Shown: in pieces, positions 1 to 8,557 of the stretch
Layout of the letters: each line of letters starts with the position of its first letter
Position numbering within the stretch: position 1 is the first letter of the stretch
NCBI RefSeq assembly: GCF_900240945.1
Contig: NZ_OESG01000013.1
Location: 1,426,001 to 1,490,000, forward strand
DNA: 64,000 nt
Reading direction: 5' to 3'
DNA from: Mycobacterium sp. 3519A
Lineage (GTDB): Bacteria; Actinomycetota; Actinomycetes; Mycobacteriales; Mycobacteriaceae
Translations under genes and position numbers: made by a program
Notes under the pieces: model-generated
What the model saw: the letters and a program-made list of their open reading frames with translations, nothing else
The model's database searches: none
Told to the model about the DNA's origin: nothing

Positions 1-504
1 GGCGATCATGAGGAATTGCAGATTCCCCGTCGAAGGGGCACCAGGGTCAGACGGATCGAGGGTCCGCCGTACCCGCTCGGCGACCAGCGACCCCTCGGAA
101 TAACCGACGACCAACAGGAACTGGGGCACATTGTTTTCGTCGAGCGTGTTGTCCGCGATCGCGGCACGCAGCACCGGGACACCGACGTTCACGCTGTTGT
201 CGATGTCGTAGCCCGCTGGGTACTGGACGCCTACGTAGCGGGGGTACATGGTGCCGAATGGCACGACCTTTCCCTGCAATTTGTTGGGGATGTTGACCGC
301 GGCTGGGTCGCCGCGACCGCCGATGCCGATCGTGGCGGCCGCGAGCTCGATCTGGGCACTGTCCGGCGTCGTGTTGGTCGCGTGCCCCAAGACCAACGCG
401 GCTGACAGCGCGACGGCGGTGGAGCCGGCGAGAAACAGGGATGGCGACTGTCGCTGCCTCGCCGCTGAACGACGACGCCCCTGCGCCCTACGATGCTTTG
501 CCAC
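1..504 (-). CDS. PE-PPE domain serine hydrolase/acyltransferase, C-terminal part outside window
   Basis: The first 168 codons of a gene that runs off the left edge. The GTG start follows a strong GGGGAGGAG ribosome site. The product begins with a very basic segment (residues 1-20) and a hydrophobic stretch (about 21-42), so it is probably exported or membrane-anchored. The PE-PPE alpha/beta-hydrolase domain follows, with the nucleophile elbow GYSEGS (Ser136). Family members beside MmpL genes (Chp1, Chp2, the GPL-locus Pe) acylate cell-envelope glycolipids. Divergent placement from mmpS-mmpL suggests a similar job here, but this is inference; an esterase is equally compatible with what can be seen. 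Confidence 0.82.
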   Translation of the reverse strand, partial: MAKHRRAQGRRRSAARQRQSPSLFLAGSTAVALSAALVLGHATNTTPDSAQIELAAATIGIGGRGDPAAVNIPNKLQGKVVPFGTMYPRYVGVQYPAGYDIDNSVNVGVPVLRAAIADNTLDENNVPQFLLVVGYSEGSLVAERVRRTLDPSDPGAPSTGNLQFLMIA

Positions 505-745
505 GAACCACTCCTCCCCGTCGCCGCGATCAGGCAGCGCGCGTCGAACGCTATCGCATGACCTTGAACTCGGCGCATATTTCGGCCCGAAACGACCGCG
601 CATCGCCTTTAGCTGAGGCTGCTCGAAGCGCTTCGCTCCGCGGCTGTGGGCGACGGATCCGCCCGCGCGTTCGTGTTGTGGTGTCCGCTGACGTGTCGTA
701 CCGTCGTCGACAAGTTGATTAGCCGCACTAGGGAATTTCGAGCCC

Positions 746-753
746 AGAAGGAG
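746..753 (+). promoter_or_regulatory. Strong ribosome binding site pointing to an ATT start of mmpS
   Basis: AGAAGGAG lies 5 nt before an in-frame ATT codon (759-761) and 47 nt before the first in-frame ATG (801). No ribosome site precedes ATG 801. Between the in-frame stop at 729-731 and 801 there is no ATG, GTG or TTG codon in this frame. Confidence 0.6.
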
Positions 754-758
754 TTCCT

Positions 759-1205
759 ATTCATAGGGTTTCGTTCACTCGGCGACTCAGCCGGCGCTGG
801 ATGGTGCTGGTGGCGGTTGCGGTCGTCGCGCTGGCGGCTTTCGCTGTGTATCGGCTGAACGGAATCTTCGGATCGCAGGACGTCACGTCGACTTCCAGCG
901 GCGCCGCGGACGAGATCGTCCCATTCAACCCAAAGCACGTGGTGATGAACGTCTTCGGTCCGCCCGGCACCGTCGCGACGATCACCTATATGGACGTGAA
1001 CGCCCAACCGCAGCGCGTCGACGCCGCGAGATTGCCATGGACCTACGACACGACCACCACTCAACCCGCAGTGTTCGTCAACGTCTCGGCCCAGGGCGAC
1101 AGCGCATCGATCGGCTGCCAAATCAAGATCGACGATGTGGTCGCCGATGAGCGATCGGTGAACACGATGAACGCCTTCACCTACTGCCTGGACAAGTCCG
1201 GATGA
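759..1205 (+). CDS. MmpS family membrane accessory protein (MmpS4-like)
   Basis: Small accessory partner of an MmpL transporter, needed for export of lipids or siderophores. One N-terminal membrane segment is followed by the extracytoplasmic MmpS domain; the blocks FNPKH, FGPPGTVA, QPQRVD and the final TYC resemble MmpS4 more than MmpS5. I place the start at ATT 759 (148 aa) because of the ribosome site and because the added residues supply the basic RRLSRRW segment expected before the membrane helix. The conventional start, ATG 801, gives 134 aa beginning inside the helix. The last codons overlap mmpL by 4 nt (ATGA), so the two are translationally coupled. Confidence 0.85.
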   Translation: MHRVSFTRRLSRRWMVLVAVAVVALAAFAVYRLNGIFGSQDVTSTSSGAADEIVPFNPKHVVMNVFGPPGTVATITYMDVNAQPQRVDAARLPWTYDTTTTQPAVFVNVSAQGDSASIGCQIKIDDVVADERSVNTMNAFTYCLDKSG

Positions 1206-4060
1206 ACGTCGGATGGGTGCCTGACTTCATCCGGCGATATTCGGTCCTCATCGCGGTGTTCTGGCTTGGCCTGGCGGTGGTGACCAACGTCTTCGTCCCG
1301 CAGTTGGAGACCGTCGCCGAAGCGCACAACGTGTCGCTCAGCCCGCAGGACTCGCCGTCGCTGCTCGCCAGCAAGCGCATCGGCAAGGTGTTCAACGAAT
1401 TCGATTCCGACAGTTCGGCGATGATCGTGCTGGAGGGCGACGAACCGCTCGGGGCCGAAGCGCATCACTACTACGACGGCTTGATCGCGAAGCTCGAACA
1501 GGACACCAAGCACGTCCAGCACATCCAGAACTTCTGGGGAGACCCGCTAACGGCGGCGGGTTCGCAGAGTGCCGACGGCAAGGCCGCGTTGGTGCAGTTG
1601 TACCTCGCAGGTAACCAGGGCGAGTCGCTGGCCAACGAGTCGGTGGATGCGGTGCGCGACATCGTCGCGCACACCGCGCCGCCACCGGGCATCAAGGCCT
1701 ACGTCACCGGGGCCGCGCCGCTGGTCACCGACCAGTTCGAGGTGGGCCGCCAGGGCACCCTGAAGACCACCCTGATCACCCTCGGGGTGATCGCGGTGAT
1801 GCTGTTCTCGCTCTACCGCCGTCTGACGACGGTGTTCTTCGTGATCTTCACTGTGATGATCGAACTGACCGCCTCCCGCGGCGTCGTCGCGGTGCTGGCG
1901 AACGCAGGCATCATCCAGCTGTCGACATATTCCACCAATCTGCTGACGCTGTTGGTCATCGCGGCGGGCACCGACTACGCGATCTTCATCCTCGGCCGTT
2001 TCCACGAAGCGCGTTACGCCGGGCAGGACCGGATCACGGCATACAACACGATGTACCACGGCACCGCGCACATCATCCTGGGTTCGGGGCTGACCATCGC
2101 GGGCGCGGTGCTGTGTCTGACCTTCACCCGGCTGCCGTACTTCAACAGTCTCGGCGTTCCTGCCGGTATCGGCGTCCTTGTCGCGGTCGTGGCGGCGCTG
2201 ACGCTGGCGCCTGCGCTGCTGATGGTCGGCCGTCACTTCGGCCTGTTCGAACCCAATCGGCGCATGCAGACCAGGGGGTGGCGGCGGATCGGCACCGCGA
2301 TCGTGCGCTGGCCCGTGCCCATCCTGATGGCGACGGTCGCCATTGCCCTCATCGGTCTGCTCGCCCTGCCGAACTACAAGACGAACTACGACGCCCGCGG
2401 TTACCTGCCTGCCGACGCACCGGCCAATGTCGGGTACGCCGCCGCGGAGCGCCACTTCTCGCAGGCGCGACTGAATCCGGAACTGTTGATGGTCGAAGCC
2501 GACCACGATCTACGCAATCCGACCGACATGATCCTGCTGGAACGGGTGGCCAAGGCGGTCTTCCACACCGACGGCATCGCGCAGGTGCAGTCGATCACCC
2601 GCCCACTCGGCACACCGCTGGACCACACGTCGATCCCGTTCCAGATCAGTGCGGGCAGCGCGTCGCAGATCAACAACCTGCCGTTCCAACAGGCGCGCGG
2701 CGCCGATCTGCTCAAACAGGTCGACGTGATCAACAACTCGATCGACATCCTGCGGCAGCAGTACGCGCTACAGCAACAGTCCAGCGCCGCCACCGACGCC
2801 CAGACCAAGGCCTTCCAGCAGACCGTGATCACGGCGCAGGAGCTACGCGACAAGATCGCCGATTTCGACGACTTCTTCCGGCCGCTGCGCAACTACTTCT
2901 ATTGGGAGCCACACTGTTTCGACATCCCGGCGTGCGCCGCGCTGCGATCGTTGTTCGACGCGCTCGACGGTATTGATGCGCTGACCGATCAGTTGACCAA
3001 CGTCTCCGCGAGCATCGACAAGCTGGATCAGTTGCAGCCCAAGCTGCTCGCTCTGATACCGCCGCAGATCCAGACTCAGCAGGCCAACCGCGATCTGACG
3101 CTGACCAATTACGCCACCACCTCCGGGATAGACGACCAGACGGCGGCGGCACTGCAGAACTCGACCGCGCTGGGGCAGGCGTACGACGCGTCGAAGACCG
3201 ACGACTCGTTCTACCTGCCGCCCGAGGCGTTCACCAATCCGGAATTCCAGCGCGGACTCAAACTGTTCCTGTCGCCGGACGGCAAGGCCGCCAGGATGAT
3301 CATCACACACGACGGCGATCCCGCTACGCCCGAAGGCATTTCGCAGATCGACGGCATCAGGCATGCCGCCCAGGAAGCCGTCAAGGGCACTCCGCTCGCC
3401 GGCTCGAAGATCTACATCGCGGGCACTGCCGCCACCTACAAGGACATCCAGGACGGCGCCAAATACGACCTCATGATCGCCGGGATCGCCGCGCTGAGCC
3501 TGATCCTGCTCGTGATGATGTTCATCACCCGCAGCATCGTGGCCGCATTCGTCATCGTCGGCACCGTGGCACTGTCGTTGGGTGCCTCGTTCGGGCTCTC
3601 CGTACTCATCTGGCAGGACATCTTCGGCATCGAGCTGTTCTGGATCGTGTTGGCACTGGCCGTGATTCTGCTGTTGGCGGTGGGGTCGGACTACAACCTG
3701 CTGCTGATCTCCCGCTTCAAGGAGGAGATCGACGCGGGCCTGAACACCGGCATCATCCGGGCCATGGCCGGGTCCGGCGCGGTGGTCACGGCCGCGGGTC
3801 TGGTCTTCGCCGCCACCATGGCGTCGTTCATCTTCGCCGACTTGCGGGTCCTCGGTCAGATCGGAACGACGATCGCGCTCGGTCTGCTGTTCGACACGTT
3901 GATCGTGCGGTCGTTCATGACGCCGGCGGTCGCGGCCCTATTGGGCCGCTGGTTCTGGTGGCCGCTGAAGGTGCGTCAACGCCCGGTGCCCCAGCCTTTC
4001 AGCGCACGGCAGACGGCCCGTCAACTAACGCTGTGGGACGACGCCGATTCGCGGACCTGA
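1202..4060 (+). CDS. MmpL family RND transporter
   Basis: A 952-residue inner-membrane transporter of the RND superfamily, which exports envelope lipids or siderophores with proton motive force. It shows the MmpL plan: a helix near residues 12-30, a large periplasmic domain, a membrane block, a second periplasmic domain rich in Gln/Leu helices (about 480-690) and a second membrane block. Both Asp-Tyr proton-relay motifs are present: GTDY (D258) and GSDY (D830). It overlaps mmpS by 4 nt, and its last 40 bp overlap the convergent membrane-protein gene. The substrate cannot be read from sequence; the MmpS4-like partner and the PE-PPE neighbour favour a glycolipid or siderophore. Confidence 0.95.
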   Translation: MNVGWVPDFIRRYSVLIAVFWLGLAVVTNVFVPQLETVAEAHNVSLSPQDSPSLLASKRIGKVFNEFDSDSSAMIVLEGDEPLGAEAHHYYDGLIAKLEQDTKHVQHIQNFWGDPLTAAGSQSADGKAALVQLYLAGNQGESLANESVDAVRDIVAHTAPPPGIKAYVTGAAPLVTDQFEVGRQGTLKTTLITLGVIAVMLFSLYRRLTTVFFVIFTVMIELTASRGVVAVLANAGIIQLSTYSTNLLTLLVIAAGTDYAIFILGRFHEARYAGQDRITAYNTMYHGTAHIILGSGLTIAGAVLCLTFTRLPYFNSLGVPAGIGVLVAVVAALTLAPALLMVGRHFGLFEPNRRMQTRGWRRIGTAIVRWPVPILMATVAIALIGLLALPNYKTNYDARGYLPADAPANVGYAAAERHFSQARLNPELLMVEADHDLRNPTDMILLERVAKAVFHTDGIAQVQSITRPLGTPLDHTSIPFQISAGSASQINNLPFQQARGADLLKQVDVINNSIDILRQQYALQQQSSAATDAQTKAFQQTVITAQELRDKIADFDDFFRPLRNYFYWEPHCFDIPACAALRSLFDALDGIDALTDQLTNVSASIDKLDQLQPKLLALIPPQIQTQQANRDLTLTNYATTSGIDDQTAAALQNSTALGQAYDASKTDDSFYLPPEAFTNPEFQRGLKLFLSPDGKAARMIITHDGDPATPEGISQIDGIRHAAQEAVKGTPLAGSKIYIAGTAATYKDIQDGAKYDLMIAGIAALSLILLVMMFITRSIVAAFVIVGTVALSLGASFGLSVLIWQDIFGIELFWIVLALAVILLLAVGSDYNLLLISRFKEEIDAGLNTGIIRAMAGSGAVVTAAGLVFAATMASFIFADLRVLGQIGTTIALGLLFDTLIVRSFMTPAVAALLGRWFWWPLKVRQRPVPQPFSARQTARQLTLWDDADSRT

Positions 4061-4485
4061 GAAACCGGCAGCTTCCCATTCAGCCTGGCGACCCTGCGCA
4101 ACTGCGCGGCGATGTTCATCGACGTCAGCATCGGGATGCCGCCGACGAATGTCCGGAACGACGGATGGCCGCCGTCGAGATGGAGCATGAACAGACAACC
4201 GACGACGTAGAAGAATCCCATGCCGAACAGCGCCGCGGGGATCGCGTACGCCAGCGGTGAACGAGCATCCGCTATCAATTCCCTGGCGTAGTCCACTTCG
4301 TCCTGGGACATCGGTTCGCGCTTGCGGACCTTGGCGAGCACCGCCTTGTGGGCGCCGACCGTCTCACCCAACGGATGCGACGTCCGTCTCTCCATCCGGC
4401 TGACGTAGACGAATACACAAGTGGCGAAGACGATCTCCATCACCGCGGCGAACACGGTGAGATCACCCCACGGACCCAGATTCAC
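4021..4485 (-). CDS. Small membrane protein of unknown function
   Basis: A 154-aa protein I do not recognise. Two hydrophobic segments are visible (about residues 9-28 and 80-101), separated by a charged, probably cytosolic, stretch with an HPLGE motif and many Lys/Glu residues. The C-terminus is polar. The GTG start lies exactly 7 nt after a TAACCT box, so the mRNA is probably leaderless. The 3' end overlaps the end of mmpL by 40 bp on the opposite strand. Confidence 0.7.
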   Translation of the reverse strand: MNLGPWGDLTVFAAVMEIVFATCVFVYVSRMERRTSHPLGETVGAHKAVLAKVRKREPMSQDEVDYARELIADARSPLAYAIPAALFGMGFFYVVGCLFMLHLDGGHPSFRTFVGGIPMLTSMNIAAQLRRVARLNGKLPVSQVRESASSHSVS

Positions 4486-4492
4486 CCTGAAA

Positions 4493-4498
4493 AGGTTA
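4493..4498 (-). promoter_or_regulatory. -10 box of a leaderless promoter (TAACCT)
   Basis: Read on the minus strand, TAACCT fits the mycobacterial -10 consensus TANNNT. Seven nucleotides later comes the GTG start of the membrane-protein gene, so transcription would begin at the start codon. There is no ribosome site in between. Confidence 0.5.
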
Positions 4499-4601
4499 CC
4501 TGATCTAAGTTATTGCCGCGAAGGAGTGCGGACCTGGCGCCCGAAACGACGATCACGTGCGAAAGTGGTCTGACGGACAGGCTCGCGCAAGGAGGCGCTC
4601 A

Positions 4602-5765
4602 ATGCCCAGGTTGAGGTTCGGCTACTTCATCGCACCGTTTCACCGTGCGGGTACCAACCCGACGCTGGCGTTACAGCGCGACCTGGAATTCGCCGAGCAT
4701 CTCGACGCTCTCGGCTTCGACGAGGTCTGGTACGGCGAACATCACTCGGCGGGCAGCGAGATCATCAGCTCGCCGGAGATCTTCATCGCCGCTGCGGCCG
4801 AACGGGCGAAGCGGATCCGGTTCGGCACCGGGGTGATCTCGCTGGCCTATCACAACCCGCTGTGGGTCGCCGACCGGCTGATGCTGCTCGATCACCTGAC
4901 CCACGGCCGCGTCATCGGGGGAATGGGACCGGGCTCGCTGCCCAGCGACAGCGCGATGATCGGGCTGACGCCGACCGACACCCGTGAACTACTGGAGACC
5001 AACCTGGACATCGTCGTGCGCCTGCTGGCGGGGGAGACGGTGTCGGCGAAGACGCCCACGCACGAATTGATCGACGCACGACTGCAATTGGCGCCGTACT
5101 CCGACGGCGGCATTCCGTTGGCGGTGGCGGCCGTCGCGTCACCGACAGGCGCCCGGCTGGCGGGTAAGCACGGCATCGGTCTGCTGTCGATCGGGGCGAC
5201 ATTGGTGGTCGAAGGGTTCGACGCGCTCGCGTTTCACTGGGGCATCGTCGAGGAGCGGGCGGCGACGTTCGGCACGCGGGCCGACCGCAACACTTGGACG
5301 CTGGTCGGGCCGATGCACATCGCCGAGACCGAGGAACAGGCCCGCGCCGACGTGCGATTCGGCATCGGGCCGTGGTTCCGGTACTTCCAGAAGGTCGCCG
5401 CCTTCCCGCAGATGACGATGCCGGGGGACCAGATCGACGAGATGATCGACATCATCAACGACGCGGGGGCCGGCGTCATCGGCACACCCGATCAGGCGCG
5501 GGCACAGGTGCAGCGGTTGTGGGATCAATCGGGTGGCTTCGGCTGCTTCCTGCAGATGGGTCACGAATGGGCGAATCCCGCGGCGACGAAGCGGTCCGCT
5601 GAACTGTTCGCCGCCGAGGTGATGCCGCACTTCCAGGGCCAGGCGCAACCGACGCTGGACGCCGCCGCGCGCGCCAGCGAGGTGCGTGACGACCTCGCCC
5701 AGACCCAGCTTCAGGCGATCGACCACATGACCAAGAAGTACCAGGACGAAGTCGACGCGAAATGA
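4602..5765 (+). CDS. LLM-class flavin-dependent oxidoreductase (luciferase-like monooxygenase)
   Basis: A 387-aa cytosolic TIM-barrel enzyme of the bacterial-luciferase/F420 superfamily. The N-terminus RFGYFIAPFHRAGTNPT, the segment GFDEVWYGEHHS (about residues 39-51) and the block GTGVISLAYHNPL are typical of FMN-type long-chain monooxygenases rather than F420 enzymes, though cofactor choice is inferred. The ATG at 4602 is chosen over an in-frame GTG at 4557 because AAGGAGG ends 6 nt before it and homology begins there. The gene converges on the molybdenum hydroxylase operon with only 3 bp between stops. The substrate is unknown. Confidence 0.88.
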   Translation: MPRLRFGYFIAPFHRAGTNPTLALQRDLEFAEHLDALGFDEVWYGEHHSAGSEIISSPEIFIAAAAERAKRIRFGTGVISLAYHNPLWVADRLMLLDHLTHGRVIGGMGPGSLPSDSAMIGLTPTDTRELLETNLDIVVRLLAGETVSAKTPTHELIDARLQLAPYSDGGIPLAVAAVASPTGARLAGKHGIGLLSIGATLVVEGFDALAFHWGIVEERAATFGTRADRNTWTLVGPMHIAETEEQARADVRFGIGPWFRYFQKVAAFPQMTMPGDQIDEMIDIINDAGAGVIGTPDQARAQVQRLWDQSGGFGCFLQMGHEWANPAATKRSAELFAAEVMPHFQGQAQPTLDAAARASEVRDDLAQTQLQAIDHMTKKYQDEVDAK

Positions 5766-5768
5766 ACC

Positions 5769-8081
5769 TCAGTGGCCTGCCGCGGCGATCAGATCGAGAA
5801 CCTGCTTGGGCCCCAACGGCGACCCGGACACCGCGACGCCGAGCGGCGCCAGCGCGTCGGCCACCGCGTTGACCACCGCCGCGGGTGATGCGATGGCGCC
5901 GCCTTCGCCCATCCCCTTGACCCCCAACGGGTTCGGCCCCGGTGACTCGATGTGGCCGATCTCGATGGTCGGCGCCTCGGCCGCCGTCGGCACCAGATAG
6001 TCGACGAAGGTGCTGCTGAGCGGGTTGCCGTCGTCGTCGTACACCATGTGCTCGTAGAGCACACCGCCGACGCCCTGTACCACGCCGCCGCACACCTGGC
6101 CCTCGACCACTTTCGGGTTGATCATCCGGCCGCAGTCCTCGCTGACCACGTAGCGCAGGATCGCCACCCGTCCGGTGTCGACGTCGACCTCGCAGGTGCA
6201 GATGTGGCACGCGTTGGAGAACGTGAACGGCGGCGCCTTGAATCGATGTGAAGCCTCCAGCCCCGGCGCCGTGCCCGCAGGCAGCATGTCGTGCCCGACA
6301 TAGGCCAACTGGCCGACTTCGGTGAAGCTGATGCCCTTGGTCGCCGTGCCGCGCACGAACACGCGACTGTCGTCGACCTCGAGGTCCTCAACGGCGGCTT
6401 CCAGTGCGTCGGCGGCGATTTCGAGTAATTTCGACCGCAGTTCGATGGTCGCCTGGGCCACCGCGTTGCCGCAGAGCACCGCGGTGCGGCTGCCCCCGGT
6501 GCCCGCGCTGTACGGGGTGGCGGCGGTGTCGCCCTGGATGACGGTGACGTCGTCGGGCGCGCAGCCCAGGTGCTCGGCGACCACCTGCTTCATCGTCGAG
6601 ACGATGCTCATGCCGGTGCTGCAGCTACCCAGCAACACCGTGACCTTGCCGCGGTGGTCCATGCGCACCACCGCGGCCTCGGTACCAAGTCCGCCGACGG
6701 CGATCGCCGACGGCTCAACGCACAGGCTGATACCGATGCCGAGGTAGCGCCCCTGCTCGCGAGCCGCCGACTGTTCGGCACGGAAGCCGTCGTAGTCGAT
6801 CATCGACGCGGCCTGCTCGAGCGTCTCGGCCGGGGTGATCGAGTCGAAGCACATCCCGCTGGGCAGTGTGTACGGCAGGTCCTCGGCACGAATCACGTTG
6901 CGGCGACGCAGTTCCAGCGGGTCGACGCCGACCTGGCGTGCCGCGGTGTCCATCAACTGCTCGATGCCCACCGCATACATCAGGAACGGGCCGCGGTACG
7001 GGGCCTTGCCGCAAGTATTCGTGTACACCGCCGCACCCGCGAAACCGGTCGTGGGAATCTTGTAGGCGTTCGACAGAAACGGCGCCACGAAGGCGGCCAT
7101 GCCCGACGATCCCATGGTCTGGTAGGCGCCGATGTTCTCAACGTATTCGCCGCGGATGGCGGTGATGGTCCCGTCCGCGTCCAACGCCATCGACAGGTCC
7201 ATCTTCTCGTCGCGGGCGTGGGCTGCGGCCGTCAGGTTTTCGCGGCGATCCTCGAGCCAGCGCACGGGACGGCCAAGCAGGGTAGCGGCGAGCACGACCG
7301 CCCATTCGTCGCGGCCCAAGGCCATCTTCTGGCCGAATCCGCCGCCGACATCCGGTTGCATCACCCGTATCTGGTTGCTGTTGATATCGAGCAATCCGGC
7401 GAGAAAGGCCTGCACCTCGTGCGCGCTCTGGGTGGCACTCCACACGGTCAGGGTCTGCCCATAGGGTTCCCAGTCGGCGATGATGCCGCGACATTCCATC
7501 GGCACCTGCACGTAGCGGTGCATCACGATGGTGTCGCGCACCACGTGTGCGGCGTCGGCGAAAGCCTGCTCGAGTTCGGGGGCGCCGAAGAACGGAATGG
7601 AGGCCGGGGTATTGGTGCCGAGTTCCGGATGCACCAGCACGCTGTCGTCGGTGCGTGCGGCGTCGAGGTCGACCACCGGATCCTGGGGCTCGATGTCCAA
7701 CTCGATCAGTTCGACGGCATCCTCTGCGAGGTAACGGTTCTCGGCCACGACGATGGCGATCGGGTCGCCGACATAGCGGACGTCGTTCTCGGCAAGGCAG
7801 TATTTCGGCGGATACGGTGCTTCCGGCAGGGCGGCCAGGGAGGTGTTGTGCACGAGCGGATTCAGGTCGGCGGCGGTGTACACGGCCCGCACACCCGGCG
7901 CCGACCGGGCCGCCGTCACATCGAGTCCGACGATGCGGCCGCGTGCCACCTCGCTGCGCAGGAACGCGGCATCCGAGACGCCGGGAACCACCACGTCGCC
8001 GATGAAGCGACCGCGACCGGACAGCAGCCGCGGATCCTCCGAGCGGGCGATGGCCTGCCCCATGAATCGCCCGGCGGTCAC
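5769..8081 (-). CDS. Molybdenum hydroxylase, large (Mo-cofactor) subunit
   Basis: A 770-aa subunit of the xanthine dehydrogenase/aldehyde oxidase/CoxL superfamily, which binds Mo-molybdopterin and carries the substrate site. The N-terminal domain (SEDPRLLSGRGRFIGD), the molybdopterin-binding block VGGGFGQKM and the late GEGG segment are visible. The active-site loop reads PYRGPF near residue 361, not the AYxCSFR of true form-I CO dehydrogenase, so CO oxidation is unlikely; a hydroxylase of heterocycles, aldehydes or acyl compounds fits better. The GTG start at 8081 overlaps the small-subunit stop as GTGA. Last gene of a medium-small-large operon. Confidence 0.93.
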   Translation of the reverse strand: MTAGRFMGQAIARSEDPRLLSGRGRFIGDVVVPGVSDAAFLRSEVARGRIVGLDVTAARSAPGVRAVYTAADLNPLVHNTSLAALPEAPYPPKYCLAENDVRYVGDPIAIVVAENRYLAEDAVELIELDIEPQDPVVDLDAARTDDSVLVHPELGTNTPASIPFFGAPELEQAFADAAHVVRDTIVMHRYVQVPMECRGIIADWEPYGQTLTVWSATQSAHEVQAFLAGLLDINSNQIRVMQPDVGGGFGQKMALGRDEWAVVLAATLLGRPVRWLEDRRENLTAAAHARDEKMDLSMALDADGTITAIRGEYVENIGAYQTMGSSGMAAFVAPFLSNAYKIPTTGFAGAAVYTNTCGKAPYRGPFLMYAVGIEQLMDTAARQVGVDPLELRRRNVIRAEDLPYTLPSGMCFDSITPAETLEQAASMIDYDGFRAEQSAAREQGRYLGIGISLCVEPSAIAVGGLGTEAAVVRMDHRGKVTVLLGSCSTGMSIVSTMKQVVAEHLGCAPDDVTVIQGDTAATPYSAGTGGSRTAVLCGNAVAQATIELRSKLLEIAADALEAAVEDLEVDDSRVFVRGTATKGISFTEVGQLAYVGHDMLPAGTAPGLEASHRFKAPPFTFSNACHICTCEVDVDTGRVAILRYVVSEDCGRMINPKVVEGQVCGGVVQGVGGVLYEHMVYDDDGNPLSSTFVDYLVPTAAEAPTIEIGHIESPGPNPLGVKGMGEGGAIASPAAVVNAVADALAPLGVAVSGSPLGPKQVLDLIAAAGH

Positions 8082-8557
8082 GACGGACTCCCGTTGTTCG
8101 CTGCGCGTTTCACCGCGGCGACGATGCCCTGATAGCCGGTGCAGCGGCACAGGTTTCCCGACAGCGCCTCCCGGATCTCCTCGTCCGACGGGTTCGCATG
8201 CTCTTTGAGGAAGGCGTGCGCCGAGACCACGAAACCCGGTGTGCAGAAACCACATTGCAGCCCGTGTTCGGACTGGAAGGCCGCCTGGATCGGGGTCAGT
8301 TCGCCGTTGCGTTCGGACAGGCCCTCGATCGTCGTCACCTCAGCGCCGTCGGCCTGGGCTGCGAACATCAGGCAGGAGCGCACCGCCTCACCATCCAGCA
8401 GCACCGTGCAGGCCCCGCAGACCCCGTGTTCGCAGCCGAGGTGGGTGCCCGTCAGGCACAGGTCGTCGCGCAGGAAATCGGCCAATGTCCGCCGGGCTTC
8501 GACTGTCCGGACACATCGTTCACCGTTGACGGTCACGGTCACTGCGACTTCACGCAT
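8078..8557 (-). CDS. Molybdenum hydroxylase, small [2Fe-2S] subunit
   Basis: A 159-aa electron-transfer subunit with two 2Fe-2S clusters. The plant-ferredoxin-type cluster is in CEHGVCGACTVLLDG, followed by a Cys about 8 residues on; the second is in QCGFCTPG and GNLCRCTGYQ, the normal CoxS/XdhC arrangement. ATG 8557 is chosen because it starts the family N-terminus (a short beta strand ending in VNGE) and overlaps the medium-subunit stop by 8 nt; longer in-frame extensions read as unrelated sequence. Electrons should pass from the Mo subunit through these clusters to FAD in the medium subunit. Confidence 0.94.
   Translation of the reverse strand: MREVAVTVTVNGERCVRTVEARRTLADFLRDDLCLTGTHLGCEHGVCGACTVLLDGEAVRSCLMFAAQADGAEVTTIEGLSERNGELTPIQAAFQSEHGLQCGFCTPGFVVSAHAFLKEHANPSDEEIREALSGNLCRCTGYQGIVAAVKRAANNGSPS

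Noticed and set aside
16..405. 129-codon plus-strand frame at the left edge
   Set aside because: The opposite strand encodes a PE-PPE protein with a clear GYSEGS motif and ribosome site.
6570..8132. 520-codon plus-strand frame
   Set aside because: Antisense shadow of the molybdenum hydroxylase large subunit.
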